Below the pieces are notes generated by a model. The model saw nothing but the letters and a program-made list of their open reading frames with translations, had not been told where the DNA came from and searched no databases. Source: Holdemania massiliensis AP2 (GTDB lineage Bacteria > Bacillota_I > Bacilli_A > Erysipelotrichales > Erysipelotrichaceae). From it: a DNA stretch of 64,000 nucleotides. This document shows positions 26,772 through 35,634 of this stretch, piece after piece (the stretch's first letter is position 1; the number at the start of each line of letters is the position of its first letter). The stretch is from the NCBI RefSeq assembly GCF_000327285.1, contig NZ_HE998571.1:56149-120148 (forward strand), given 5' to 3'. The position numbers were made by a program, and so were the translations under genes.

Positions 26772-26808
26772 AAGCATATCCTGCTTAAGAAAGTAAGATA
26801 TGCTTTTA
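26772..26808 (+). terminator. Intrinsic terminator after the deacetylase gene
   Basis: AAGCATATC (26772-26780) pairs with GATATGCTT (26797-26805), followed by TTATTTATA. Confidence 0.65.
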
Positions 26809-26819
26809 TTTATAATGAT

Positions 26820-27053
26820 TTAATATCCTTTAAATAAAATTGATTCGCAAAACTGTTCTTTTGCCTCACGAGCCAGTTGAAGTTTTCTAAAATCCAGTTG
26901 ATTTAACTTCTGATGGATATAATCTTTTTCCTCCAGTTGAAGTATTGATACACAGTATTGTTTTAACGACTCCTCTAGGAATATTAGCCCTGTTTTTTCA
27001 TCAAATTCATATTTATCAACCTCCCAAATCTCAAAAGTGTTATCTAATACCAC
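26820..27053 (-). CDS. Short hypothetical protein, possibly a gene remnant
   Basis: A 77-residue, charged, AT-rich ORF beginning at GTG without a clear ribosome site, with an in-frame TAG four codons upstream. It begins like the middle of a protein (VVLDNTFEIWEVDKYEFDEKTG). It lies at the end of the Rhs island behind the two paralogous beta-rich genes, so it may be the C-terminal remnant of a further immunity gene. No family recognised. Confidence 0.4.
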   Translation of the reverse strand: MVLDNTFEIWEVDKYEFDEKTGLIFLEESLKQYCVSILQLEEKDYIHQKLNQLDFRKLQLAREAKEQFCESILFKGY

Positions 27054-27147
27054 ATAATTGATCTACAAATAGAAAAAATAAGCTGATTTCATTGGTACGC
27101 TGCTCATCTTCATATTCTATTTTCTCGTAAATTTATTCTTGTGAAAA

Positions 27148-28251
27148 CTATAGTTCACCATAAAGTTTTAAATGTCTCCTAATTTGTCTTAATGAATAAT
27201 TTCTACACTTAGAATCATCGACATTCAACAAACTAAACCTTGGATTAATCAAATTATCATAAGAATATTTCAATTTATCTTCAGGCTCAATCTGATAAAT
27301 TGCACATCCCATATCATTGCCCAAATCGCTAATTATAATAAAGTGCTTCGTCGAATGATATTGTGTTAAGACAGAACTCAGAGGTATTGCTAAAACAATT
27401 TCATTTGAATTCAATTTCATTTGAATAAAATAACAACCTGAATACTTGTTATCAGAAGTATATACGTCTGCAAACATAGAAAGGCAATCTGTATCATTCT
27501 CAAATTTGAATGTATATGGTTTAATTTTCTCATCAGTTAAGAGTTGTGGCTTCTGCATCGTTTCTGACCAATAAAAAGTCTGATTAAATTTACTGAAGAC
27601 TTGAATTTTTAAATCGTCGAACCAATAACTAAATACATATTCTTCTTGGAAATCAATTTCTTCAAATTGTAAGTTTTTAAAAGAATAATAAACATCAGGC
27701 TTTTCAACGTAATTCTCTTTTATTTCATCTTCAGTATAGTCTTTTTCAAAATAAACCTCAAAAACATCTCGTTTTGGAAATTCTAAAACGCCAATACCAC
27801 TAAGTCTGGTTTTTAATTTAACAGTCTTCAAATATTCTAATTTTTCACAATTAAAGATATGAAATTGTCTATCTTCAATGAAAACAACTGAGTTCGGTAA
27901 TTTATTCAAAGGTATCACAGATTTATAAATTGAAGAATGAAATTTTCCTAATTCATGATAAACAAACGTTTTATTAAGCTGATTTACATCAATGATATAA
28001 GCATATTTTGTAATGGAAGAAGCGTTTTTTTCGGAAATAGCAACAATATAATCCTCGCTTGTTGTTAACGTCATTCTTTCAATAAACCCTAGTTTTTTTG
28101 TAGTATATAAAATTCTTTCTTCACAAAGTGAATACACAATTAAAATATCCATATAATGTAAAAATAAGAGTTCATATTTTTGACTCATTCCCAACAAATG
28201 AACTAAAATAAACTTCTCATGACTTCCAGAAAACGAAATGATCTTCCTCAT
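27148..28251 (-). CDS. Beta-rich hypothetical protein A, candidate Rhs immunity
   Basis: A 367-residue cytoplasmic protein without a signal peptide. It is rich in aromatic residues and alternating hydrophobics, as in beta-propellers, and it is acidic. Its N-terminus (MRKIISFSGSH..LLGMSQKYELLF..ILIVYSLCEERIL) aligns with the start of the next gene upstream (MKKLVTFGNN..LLAYSEKYHYMF..FVVYSTKDQKIV), so the two are paralogues. It is AT-rich like the whole island. Position after an Rhs toxin suggests immunity; the sequence alone does not prove it. Confidence 0.65.
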   Translation of the reverse strand: MRKIISFSGSHEKFILVHLLGMSQKYELLFLHYMDILIVYSLCEERILYTTKKLGFIERMTLTTSEDYIVAISEKNASSITKYAYIIDVNQLNKTFVYHELGKFHSSIYKSVIPLNKLPNSVVFIEDRQFHIFNCEKLEYLKTVKLKTRLSGIGVLEFPKRDVFEVYFEKDYTEDEIKENYVEKPDVYYSFKNLQFEEIDFQEEYVFSYWFDDLKIQVFSKFNQTFYWSETMQKPQLLTDEKIKPYTFKFENDTDCLSMFADVYTSDNKYSGCYFIQMKLNSNEIVLAIPLSSVLTQYHSTKHFIIISDLGNDMGCAIYQIEPEDKLKYSYDNLINPRFSLLNVDDSKCRNYSLRQIRRHLKLYGEL

Positions 28252-28326
28252 ACATCATATCCTCTTTTCTAAATATCTAATGCAGGTATTGACAATAAAC
28301 TCTATAATTTTATATTTTGACTGCCA

Positions 28327-29349
28327 CTAAATTAACATTTTTTTACAGTTCACTTCTTTAATCTTTCTTTCAACACGATTTTCAATCAAAATCTGATCGA
28401 GATCAAGTGTTAGCCAATCGTCGTCTTCCATATCATAAACAGATATGGTAAAAGTATCAAAACCTTCGTTGATAATGGCTTTGTTCAACATTTCATCATA
28501 ATAGAATGCAGATAGATTATCACTCTCAAAAAATAGATTCATTTTTTTAGTTTTCAGATTAATAAACAATAAGCTCCCTGTTGTATTTCCTTCTTTTTGT
28601 TTACCAAACCAAATATTACCCGAAAAATACTTTCCCGATTGATTTACTCTCCCATTAGTTATAGTAGTATTTTCCCATTTTAATTCTAGCCATTTAGTGT
28701 CATCCATATTTTCAATTCTAATACTGTTATTTTGAAATTCAGACAAACGAATTGTCTTTGCATTATAATATCGAATCCATTCCTTCTGTTCATTCATATT
28801 AGCAATAGGCTTAAACTCAGAATTATTGAGATTATAATGATATTCCATAGTTTTTTGGAACACCGCTAGATAATCAAAATCTTCACCTTCTGAAATTGCT
28901 ATTAACTTGATAAATGATTTTTTCTGACTTGCTTCAAATAGTATTCGATTTAAACCACAATCATAGATGAACACCCTATTTTTATCACATGCAGCTATTG
29001 CGTTAGGGAAGCGTGATAATGGAGTTGATGATAATTGTGAGCCAATTCCTTTTGCAATATACTTAACAGAGAAATCAGATTCTAGTGAGTCTAATTTTAA
29101 ATAATATAATGCTGCATAACGATTACTTGTATTCTTATAGGCAAAAATTATTATATATTCTTGATTTTCAGTTAAAACTGCAGTTTCTACATATCCAAGA
29201 TCCTTTATTTTCAAAACGATTTTTTGGTCTTTAGTTGAATATACAACGAAACGATTTCCACTATTAAAAAACATGTAATGGTATTTTTCACTATATGCTA
29301 AAAGATGAGGCATAATTCTATTATTTCCAAAAGTAACTAGTTTTTTCAT
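28327..29349 (-). CDS. Beta-rich hypothetical protein B, candidate Rhs immunity
   Basis: A 340-residue protein, paralogous to the next gene downstream, with repeated strands ending in Tyr/Phe pairs, compatible with a beta-propeller. Its ATG overlaps the Rhs toxin stop by four bases (ATGA), the usual coupling of toxin and cognate immunity gene. No signal peptide, so it would act inside the cell, where a nuclease toxin must be neutralised. The family is not recognised. Confidence 0.68.
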   Translation of the reverse strand: MKKLVTFGNNRIMPHLLAYSEKYHYMFFNSGNRFVVYSTKDQKIVLKIKDLGYVETAVLTENQEYIIIFAYKNTSNRYAALYYLKLDSLESDFSVKYIAKGIGSQLSSTPLSRFPNAIAACDKNRVFIYDCGLNRILFEASQKKSFIKLIAISEGEDFDYLAVFQKTMEYHYNLNNSEFKPIANMNEQKEWIRYYNAKTIRLSEFQNNSIRIENMDDTKWLELKWENTTITNGRVNQSGKYFSGNIWFGKQKEGNTTGSLLFINLKTKKMNLFFESDNLSAFYYDEMLNKAIINEGFDTFTISVYDMEDDDWLTLDLDQILIENRVERKIKEVNCKKMLI

Positions 29350-31820
29350 AAATACCTCACAAAGACTGCATATAACTCATCACTTGCTCGTTCTAGAAAA
29401 TCTCTCATACTTGTTAATTTAGCTTTAACTCTGCCTGCAGTTATAAAATCAAAATTTTTTAAGTAGAGTAAATCATAATATTCAGAAAATGCGTTTTTAA
29501 TTGCTTCATTATATGCATTTCTAATAGGGGTAACATTATGAATTGTATTATGAAACCACATATAAATCAGGGCAATATTAACGGTTTTTGATCTTTCATA
29601 AGTTTGATGATCAATACCTGATTTTTCTAATACTAATCTTGGCCTAGCATCACCATCTTTTCTAGGTACAACATGGTGTCTTCTTTTTTCGTTAGGATAT
29701 GATTTATATTTTTCCGTTACTTTAGATAAGATCATTTTTATAACTATACTAAAGCCTAAAGTAGGCGTTGATCCGGCTAGTCGATTTCCAAGATCCCTTA
29801 AAGCCTCATCCAACCCTTTGTTATAATTGTTTGAAGGAGTATCTATTGTCCCTGCATTAGAACCTACACTTACTTGTGGAATAGTTGCCTCATGCTCTTG
29901 TTGTGTATCGTATGTACTCTGCTTAAGCTCATAGCCAGCGGGACAAATTACGTCCAATAAGCCAGCAACAAGATTATCTAAAGCTTGTTGTAAACTCATA
30001 ATCCCTAAGAAGATTAAAGTAAGCAATGCTGCTAAAGTTATTTTATCGCCTCCAAGTTCCAATTCTCCTGAATAAGTAGATATTGGTTCACCTGTACCTT
30101 CAGGTTCTTCCTGTGCTGTAAACACGGGTTGAACATAATCAATATCATAGCCAGACTGATTCTGATTCGCTTGGGCGGTCGTTCTCACCTCTTCCGCGTT
30201 ATTACCAGTTTTGTCATAAAATCGATATGGATTGTTGTTGGCAAACGTTCTTCGATTTTGACTTGTTATGTTTTCTAAAGTCCCTGTGTAATCATCCAGC
30301 TGTAAGAACATCGCGTATTTTGGTAAATAGGCTCTGTTTCTTAAATGTATTATACCACTAGAATCTTTATACTCGCCATTTAAACTGAATCCATATTTAT
30401 TGGATACACCATAATCTTCATAATAATAATTATCCGATATGGAATAAATGTTTCCCAACGTGTCTGAATTTGTTGTCAATGCCACTGTTCCATTGAGTGA
30501 AGTATGATACAATGTGTTTCCAGAACCTAATCGTTCTAAGCCATAATAGTAGAATGTATTCGATCCACCGTAACGCCAACTCTTAGAGATAGTTTCTAAC
30601 TGTTCTGTATTCGCCAATGAAACGTCATTAACAAAATAGTTATATGTTTCTACAATTTCCGGTCCATCTGCATAGGGAATAACCTCATTATAATTATTAT
30701 AATTTACCTCATATGTTTCTTTTAATCCTGTCATATTATTGTTGGCATCATAACTATAATTATAGTAAAGACTTGAATCACCATGATCTACATAGGTTAA
30801 GTTCCCAAACAAATTATAAGAGAAATTATAAGTTGAGGAATTGGTAGAAGTAATTTGGGTTACTTCTCCATTTGCTGAATAATAGAATCGTTGTACGCCT
30901 TGTGCAGTTTCTATTCTTTCCAACAGATTATGATCATTATAAATGTAGACTTCATTTCCTTCTGGAGTTTGAGCAACCCGATCCCCTTTATAATTATAAA
31001 AATAATTCGTTGTTGTCATGTTTCCCTGAATATCCTTTTTTGTACTGGATTTCAATTGATTCATTTTGTCATAAGTATAAACGTTAGTGTATTCTTCTTT
31101 ACATACTCCAGAATTTATATCGTATTTTGATTTAACTTTCTCGGTTAAAACATTTCCTTCTCCGTCATATGTATACTGTAAATCGTGGATCGTCTTCGCT
31201 TGGCTCTTTGTTGTTTTGGAAATCAACTGCCCATAAACATCATAATTTATAGTTACAGTTAATCCAAGTTCAGAAATCTGATTAACATGACCATTATCGT
31301 CATAAGTATATATGGCTTTGGGTGTTGTTAACGATCCGGCATCATCACTATAAACTTCAATAAGTTGATTCCAATCATTGTATTTTTTTAATTGAATGTT
31401 AACTTTTGGACCTGTAGGCTCATCAGCGTAATAACTTGGGCCACTATTGTCAGTAACAATAATTTTCGTCTGATTATCAAACACATCATATTCATATTCA
31501 ACGACATTCCCGTTAACATCTTTTACTCTGATTAACCGATCATAAATGTCATAAGATCTTGTTTCTGTACTATAATCTGAACTTGTCAAACGATTTCCAT
31601 GAGCATCATAAGTAAATGTATGAATTAGATTGCCGCAGAATTCTTTTGTAAGATTGCCAAGTGAATCATATTCATAATTAATCTCTTTCTTATCCGCTTT
31701 AATGAGCTTCGTTTTATTGCCCAGCAAATCATATTGCATGCTTAAATTAATCCCGTACTCATCATGAGAAGAGACCATTTGTCCCATTAGGTTATAGGCA
31801 TACGTCGCTTCCTGCGTCAC
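29346..31820 (-). CDS. Rhs-repeat protein with C-terminal nuclease domain, 5'-truncated
   Basis: An 824-residue Rhs/YD-repeat protein. About a dozen YD repeats (YDSLGNLTKEF, YDAHGNRLTSS, YDIYDRLIRV, YDGEGNVLTEK and others) fill residues 1-480. The core ends with NNPYRFYDKTGN near residue 540. A hydrophobic segment (about 610-640) and a C-terminal toxin domain follow. The toxin reads RRHHVVPRKDGDARPRL..LEKSGID..FHNTIHN, which fits an AHH/HNH-type (EndoVII fold) nuclease. The GTG start has no ribosome site, and protein-like sequence continues upstream to a TAG. The N-terminal secretion and shell parts are absent, so this is probably an orphan toxin tip. Low GC suggests transfer. Confidence 0.8.
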   Translation of the reverse strand: MTQEATYAYNLMGQMVSSHDEYGINLSMQYDLLGNKTKLIKADKKEINYEYDSLGNLTKEFCGNLIHTFTYDAHGNRLTSSDYSTETRSYDIYDRLIRVKDVNGNVVEYEYDVFDNQTKIIVTDNSGPSYYADEPTGPKVNIQLKKYNDWNQLIEVYSDDAGSLTTPKAIYTYDDNGHVNQISELGLTVTINYDVYGQLISKTTKSQAKTIHDLQYTYDGEGNVLTEKVKSKYDINSGVCKEEYTNVYTYDKMNQLKSSTKKDIQGNMTTTNYFYNYKGDRVAQTPEGNEVYIYNDHNLLERIETAQGVQRFYYSANGEVTQITSTNSSTYNFSYNLFGNLTYVDHGDSSLYYNYSYDANNNMTGLKETYEVNYNNYNEVIPYADGPEIVETYNYFVNDVSLANTEQLETISKSWRYGGSNTFYYYGLERLGSGNTLYHTSLNGTVALTTNSDTLGNIYSISDNYYYEDYGVSNKYGFSLNGEYKDSSGIIHLRNRAYLPKYAMFLQLDDYTGTLENITSQNRRTFANNNPYRFYDKTGNNAEEVRTTAQANQNQSGYDIDYVQPVFTAQEEPEGTGEPISTYSGELELGGDKITLAALLTLIFLGIMSLQQALDNLVAGLLDVICPAGYELKQSTYDTQQEHEATIPQVSVGSNAGTIDTPSNNYNKGLDEALRDLGNRLAGSTPTLGFSIVIKMILSKVTEKYKSYPNEKRRHHVVPRKDGDARPRLVLEKSGIDHQTYERSKTVNIALIYMWFHNTIHNVTPIRNAYNEAIKNAFSEYYDLLYLKNFDFITAGRVKAKLTSMRDFLERASDELYAVFVRYL

Positions 31821-32202
31821 GCTATAACTTTTTTTAATAAGATTGTTTGCATTGTTATTCTACCTGTAAGCCCTTACTCTGGCAAATTATTATAAAGGGA
31901 AACTTTTGTCAAATAAAATTTCAAAAAAATATAAGGAATATATAAAATGTAATAATTAACGGAGTATATATAAATAAGAATATGATTGGATAGAATTAGA
32001 AATGTAAATATTTAAGCGTTTAAACAACAAATTATGAAATTTATTTCACAATTCTTCAAAAAAAACAGTTAATACTTAAAATAAAATTTTTAACCTAAAA
32101 AAAGAATACATGCGTTTCTTCAAATATTCGTCAGATAATCTTTTCTTTTTTATGTATAAAAACACGGTATCCTCAAAGAGTACCGTGCAAATTTACTTTC
32201 AA
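31821..32202. other. AT-rich intergenic region between Rhs remnant and parB
   Basis: Very AT-rich. It contains the parB terminator at its right end and a short open stretch joined to the Rhs frame (31821-31861). No other gene, no parS-like sequence and no clear mobile-element end was found; the breakpoint that removed the Rhs 5' part probably lies here. Confidence 0.5.
32157..32187 (-). terminator. Intrinsic terminator of the parB operon
   Basis: Minus strand CACGGTA pairs with TACCGTG (one mismatch-free 7-bp stem, 11-base loop), followed by TTTTTATAC. Confidence 0.8.
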
Positions 32203-33078
32203 CTACGATTCTGTTTCTTCCAGACAGTGAATCAATTCCAGAATACGATTCAGATCCTGAGTCCCGGAATACTGAATGACAATCTGCTTTTTGTCCACTT
32301 TAACCCGTGTCTGCAGCTTATTCTGCATGACTTCCTCAACATATAACAAATTCGGGTCTTCCTGCTTTTTGACCGCTTTCGGTTTCGGTTTTTCCTGACG
32401 TTCCTTGACCAACCGTTCGACTTCCCGAACAGACAAGCCTTCTTCAGCAATCTTCATTGCCATATCATAGGCTTCCCCCTCATCTTCGATCGTTACTAAC
32501 GGACGAACATGCCCCATCGACAGTTTATTCTCCGTAACCAGCTGCTGAACCGACTTCGGCAGTTTCAGCAAGCGCAGCGTATTCGTAATGTGTTCACGCG
32601 ACTTGCCGACACGCTGAGCCAGTTTTTCCTGTGTGTAGTCCAGACGTTCGATTAAACGCTGATAAGCCTGCGCTTCTTCAATCGCGTTGAGATCCTCACG
32701 CTGAATGTTCTCCAGCAATGAGATTTCCATCATCTGTTCTTCAGTGAACTCCATGACAATGGCTGGAATCGTTTTTAACCCAGCCTGCTTGCTTGCACGA
32801 ACCCGGCGCTCGCCTGCGATCAGTTCGTAACCCTTGACGGATTTACGCAGCAGAACCGGTGTGAATACGCCATGTTCCTTAATCGACTGCGCCAGTTCAC
32901 CAATCTTCGCGTCATCAAAAATCTTACGCGGCTGATAAGGATTCGGACGAATCTCGGACAGCTTAATTTCGCTCTGCCGAGTTTCATCTCCCTGCTGAAT
33001 TTCTTCGATAACGTTGCTTAAATCCTCTCCGAAAATGGCGCCTAACCCTTTACCCAGCCGGGCTTCATCCTTTTTCAT
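32203..33078 (-). CDS. parB: Chromosome partitioning protein ParB (Spo0J)
   Basis: A 291-residue ParB. The N-terminal CTPase part has IRPNPYQPRKIF and GERRVRA (C-motifs). The central helix-turn-helix has VGKSREHITNTLRLL, whose Arg and Thr are typical of parS-reading ParB rather than Noc. The C-terminal dimer domain ends the protein. It loads on parS sites near the origin and works with ParA in segregation and SMC loading. It overlaps parA by 14 bp, and AAGGAGG lies upstream. No convincing parS site was found by eye within the window. Confidence 0.95.
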   Translation of the reverse strand: MKKDEARLGKGLGAIFGEDLSNVIEEIQQGDETRQSEIKLSEIRPNPYQPRKIFDDAKIGELAQSIKEHGVFTPVLLRKSVKGYELIAGERRVRASKQAGLKTIPAIVMEFTEEQMMEISLLENIQREDLNAIEEAQAYQRLIERLDYTQEKLAQRVGKSREHITNTLRLLKLPKSVQQLVTENKLSMGHVRPLVTIEDEGEAYDMAMKIAEEGLSVREVERLVKERQEKPKPKAVKKQEDPNLLYVEEVMQNKLQTRVKVDKKQIVIQYSGTQDLNRILELIHCLEETES

Positions 33079-33859
33079 TGGCTTTTGCCTCCTTTGCGTT
33101 ATAGGAAATGACTTCCTTAGCTAACGATGCGTAGGCCTTGGCTCCTTCCGATTTGACATCATATTCAAAAATCGTGGCGCCGCGGGAAGGCGCTTCCGAC
33201 AGCTTAACATTGCGGGGAATATAGGTCTTATATACCCGCTCCTTGAAATACCGCCGGACTTCCTGCTGGACTTCGACGCTCAGCTTGGTCCGCGCATCAA
33301 ACATGGTCAATAATACACCTTCAATCATCAATTTATTGTTGAAAAGACGCTGAACCAGACGAATTGTGGACAACAGCTGCGTCAGCCCTTCCAAGGCGTA
33401 GTATTCGCATTGCACCGGGATGATCACTGAATCTGCCGCAGTCAGCGCATTCGTATTTAATAATCCCAATGAAGGCGGACAGTCGATAATGATGTAATCA
33501 TAATCCTCTTTTACAGCGACCAGCTTGTTTTTCAACAGCTTTTCACGGCCATATTTATATTCGACCATTTCCAAATCCGCGCCTGCCAGATCAATTGTCG
33601 CCGGCAAAATATCCAGCGGCGGAATCTTCATCGTTTTTACAGCGGCTTTGACTTCAACATCATTCATAATGACATCGTAAATACTTTTCACAAAGCTCTG
33701 GCGGGTTGCCCCGACGCCCTGTGTTGCATTACCCTGCGGATCAAAATCGACCAGTAATATTTTCTTGCCGAGATACGCCAGTCCGGCGGAAAGATTAATG
33801 CTCGTCGTCGTTTTTCCGACGCCGCCTTTCTGATTGGCTATGGCAATGATTTTTCCCAT
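33065..33859 (-). CDS. parA: Chromosome partitioning ATPase ParA (Soj)
   Basis: A 264-residue ParA/MinD-type ATPase with deviant Walker A KGGVGKTTT (residues 11-19), Walker A' LLVDFDPQGNAT and Walker B IIIDCPPSLG. It drives origin segregation with ParB and, in some Firmicutes, regulates DnaA. It lies between noc and parB in one operon. Confidence 0.96.
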   Translation of the reverse strand: MGKIIAIANQKGGVGKTTTSINLSAGLAYLGKKILLVDFDPQGNATQGVGATRQSFVKSIYDVIMNDVEVKAAVKTMKIPPLDILPATIDLAGADLEMVEYKYGREKLLKNKLVAVKEDYDYIIIDCPPSLGLLNTNALTAADSVIIPVQCEYYALEGLTQLLSTIRLVQRLFNNKLMIEGVLLTMFDARTKLSVEVQQEVRRYFKERVYKTYIPRNVKLSEAPSRGATIFEYDVKSEGAKAYASLAKEVISYNAKEAKANEKG

Positions 33860-33873
33860 TTCTTCACATCCTT

Positions 33874-34647
33874 TTATCTTGGAAATTTAATGATAATCCG
33901 GACGTCCTTGTCCGTTTCCGCTTCCTCGGTTTCAATGGCGATTCCAGTTCGGCGTACCATCTCCACAGCCTGGTAGATGGTGTTCACTGCGATTTTAATA
34001 TTCCGGGCAAAGCCTTTGAAAACAGGTTTCTTGGCTTCCGGCTTCGCCTGAGGTTCTTCTTTCAGACTGGTGATCAGCTGTTCAGCCTGGCGGACATTCA
34101 TCCCCTTTTTTACAATTTTTTCATAAACTTCCTGCTGTTTCTCCGGTTCCACCGAAAGCAGTGCCCGCGCATGTCGCTCAGTGATCTTACGGGAAGAAAT
34201 GCCTTCCTGGATTTCATCCGGCAGATTCAATAATCGAACCTTGTTGGCAATCGTTGACTGAGATTTTCCCATTTTGGAAGCCAGCTCTTCCTGCGTCATG
34301 CCCGCAGAGCGCATAATCTGAATATATGCCTTGGCTTCCTCGATCGAAGTCAGGTTTTCTCGCTGAATGTTCTCGACTAAGGCCAGCTCAGCCAGCTTCT
34401 GTTCATCTGCACTCATGACATTGCACGGCACTTCGCTGTAGCCCGCTAAAATACAGGCTTTATACCGGCGCTCTCCCGCAATGATTTCGTAGCCTTCCTC
34501 ATCCTCACGCACGGTAATCGGCTGGATCAATCCATTCTCACGAATGGACTGTGCCAGTTCCATCAAAGCTTCTTCGTTAAATTCCAGCCGCGGCTGATGG
34601 CGGTTGGGATGAATCTGTTCAATCGATATTTCCCGGACTTCTCTCAT
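33874..34647 (-). CDS. noc: Nucleoid occlusion protein Noc
   Basis: A 257-residue ParB-like CTPase. It has HPNRHQPRLEF, GERRYKA and ENIQRENL. The helix-turn-helix reads KSQSTIANKVRLL, and its Gln and Lys match those reported to give Noc its own site specificity (Arg and Thr in ParB). The C-terminus FARNIKIAVNTIYQ..IKFPR is Noc-like. Unlike B. subtilis Noc it begins directly at the CTPase domain (MREVREISIEQIHPN) and lacks the N-terminal amphipathic membrane helix. Only 12 bp separate it from rsmG, so there is no room for a longer start. AAGGAG precedes the ATG. Confidence 0.88.
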   Translation of the reverse strand: MREVREISIEQIHPNRHQPRLEFNEEALMELAQSIRENGLIQPITVREDEEGYEIIAGERRYKACILAGYSEVPCNVMSADEQKLAELALVENIQRENLTSIEEAKAYIQIMRSAGMTQEELASKMGKSQSTIANKVRLLNLPDEIQEGISSRKITERHARALLSVEPEKQQEVYEKIVKKGMNVRQAEQLITSLKEEPQAKPEAKKPVFKGFARNIKIAVNTIYQAVEMVRRTGIAIETEEAETDKDVRIIIKFPR

Positions 34648-34659
34648 AAAAACACTCCT

Positions 34660-35361
34660 TTACAACGGATTCTTCTTGATTTTCGCATAGGCACGCGGAT
34701 ACTGCGACGGCGTGGCTTTCACCTTCCGATAGGTCAGATTGACCCGTGTAGAGCCATCCTGTAGATGGACTTCCTCGGCCTTTTCCAATTCCGCTCCCAG
34801 AATTTTCGTCGCTTTTTCTGCCTGGACCTGTTCCTCAAATCCAGCCGCCCCCTTCATTGCGATAAATTTTCCGTTCTTTTTTACCAAAGGCAAACACAGC
34901 TCTGACAACACACGCAGATTAGCCACTGCCCGCGCAGTGACCAAATCAAACGCCTCACGGTGTTCTCTGGCATAATCTTCAGCACGTACATTCAGGCATT
35001 CAACCTGATTGAGCTGAAGCTGCTGACATACTTCCTTGAGAAAAACAACCCGCTTATTCAGCGGTTCCAAAATTGTGATCTTCAGTTGAGGATTCATAAT
35101 TTTTAACGGCAGGGAAGGAAATCCGGCCCCGGCGCCGACATCGCACAGATGAGCCCCATCCAACATAATACCGGCAAAAGGCACTAAGGAATCATAGAAA
35201 TGCTTTTCCAGCACTTCCTCCCATTCCGTGATCGCAGTAAGATTCATTTTTTCATTCCACTCTTGAAGCAGCTGCGCATAGCGTACAAATTGTTCCTGTT
35301 GTTTGGGGGAACATTCGATTTCTTTCTGGCGACAGGCTTCAACAAATTCTTCCCATTTCAT
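34660..35361 (-). CDS. rsmG: 16S rRNA (guanine-N7) methyltransferase RsmG
   Basis: A 233-residue SAM-dependent methyltransferase that modifies G527 of 16S rRNA. The SAM-binding motif is LCDVGAGAGFPSLPLKI (about residue 72), followed by EPLNKRVVFL and the RAVANL motif, with NLTAITEWEEVLEKHFYDSL near residue 40. It is the first gene of the rsmG-noc-parA-parB operon, the standard Firmicute order. GGAGGATG precedes the ATG. Confidence 0.96.
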   Translation of the reverse strand: MKWEEFVEACRQKEIECSPKQQEQFVRYAQLLQEWNEKMNLTAITEWEEVLEKHFYDSLVPFAGIMLDGAHLCDVGAGAGFPSLPLKIMNPQLKITILEPLNKRVVFLKEVCQQLQLNQVECLNVRAEDYAREHREAFDLVTARAVANLRVLSELCLPLVKKNGKFIAMKGAAGFEEQVQAEKATKILGAELEKAEEVHLQDGSTRVNLTYRKVKATPSQYPRAYAKIKKNPL

Positions 35362-35382
35362 ACTGCATCCTCCGCATGGGTT

Positions 35383-35411
35383 ATTATAGCAAAATTCTCA
35401 TCTGTTCTAAA
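35383..35411 (-). promoter_or_regulatory. Promoter of the rsmG-noc-parAB operon
   Basis: Minus strand TTTAGA (35406-35411), 17-bp spacer, TATAAT (35383-35388), 22 bp before the rsmG start. Confidence 0.6.
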
Positions 35412-35634
35412 GCACTTCTTCCCAGGAAATTGATGTTTCATTGTTTTTCATCGTCTTGTTTTCGCTTTCTTTTGAAACACAAGTCACGTTTTTACATCTG
35501 CTTTTTGCAGTCTTTGATAATTCTTTTACCCGGTATTCAATTTTATGCTCGTCTTGGCCCAGCGCTTCTTCACTTTTTCTGATTTGTTTCCCGTGCATCT
35601 ATGCTATACTTTTGATAAAGAATGAGGTATGGCT

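Noticed and set aside
26820..32100. Prophage or integrative element
   Set aside because: The region is AT-rich and looks transferred, but no integrase, transposase, att repeats or phage structural genes were found; only an Rhs cassette can be supported.
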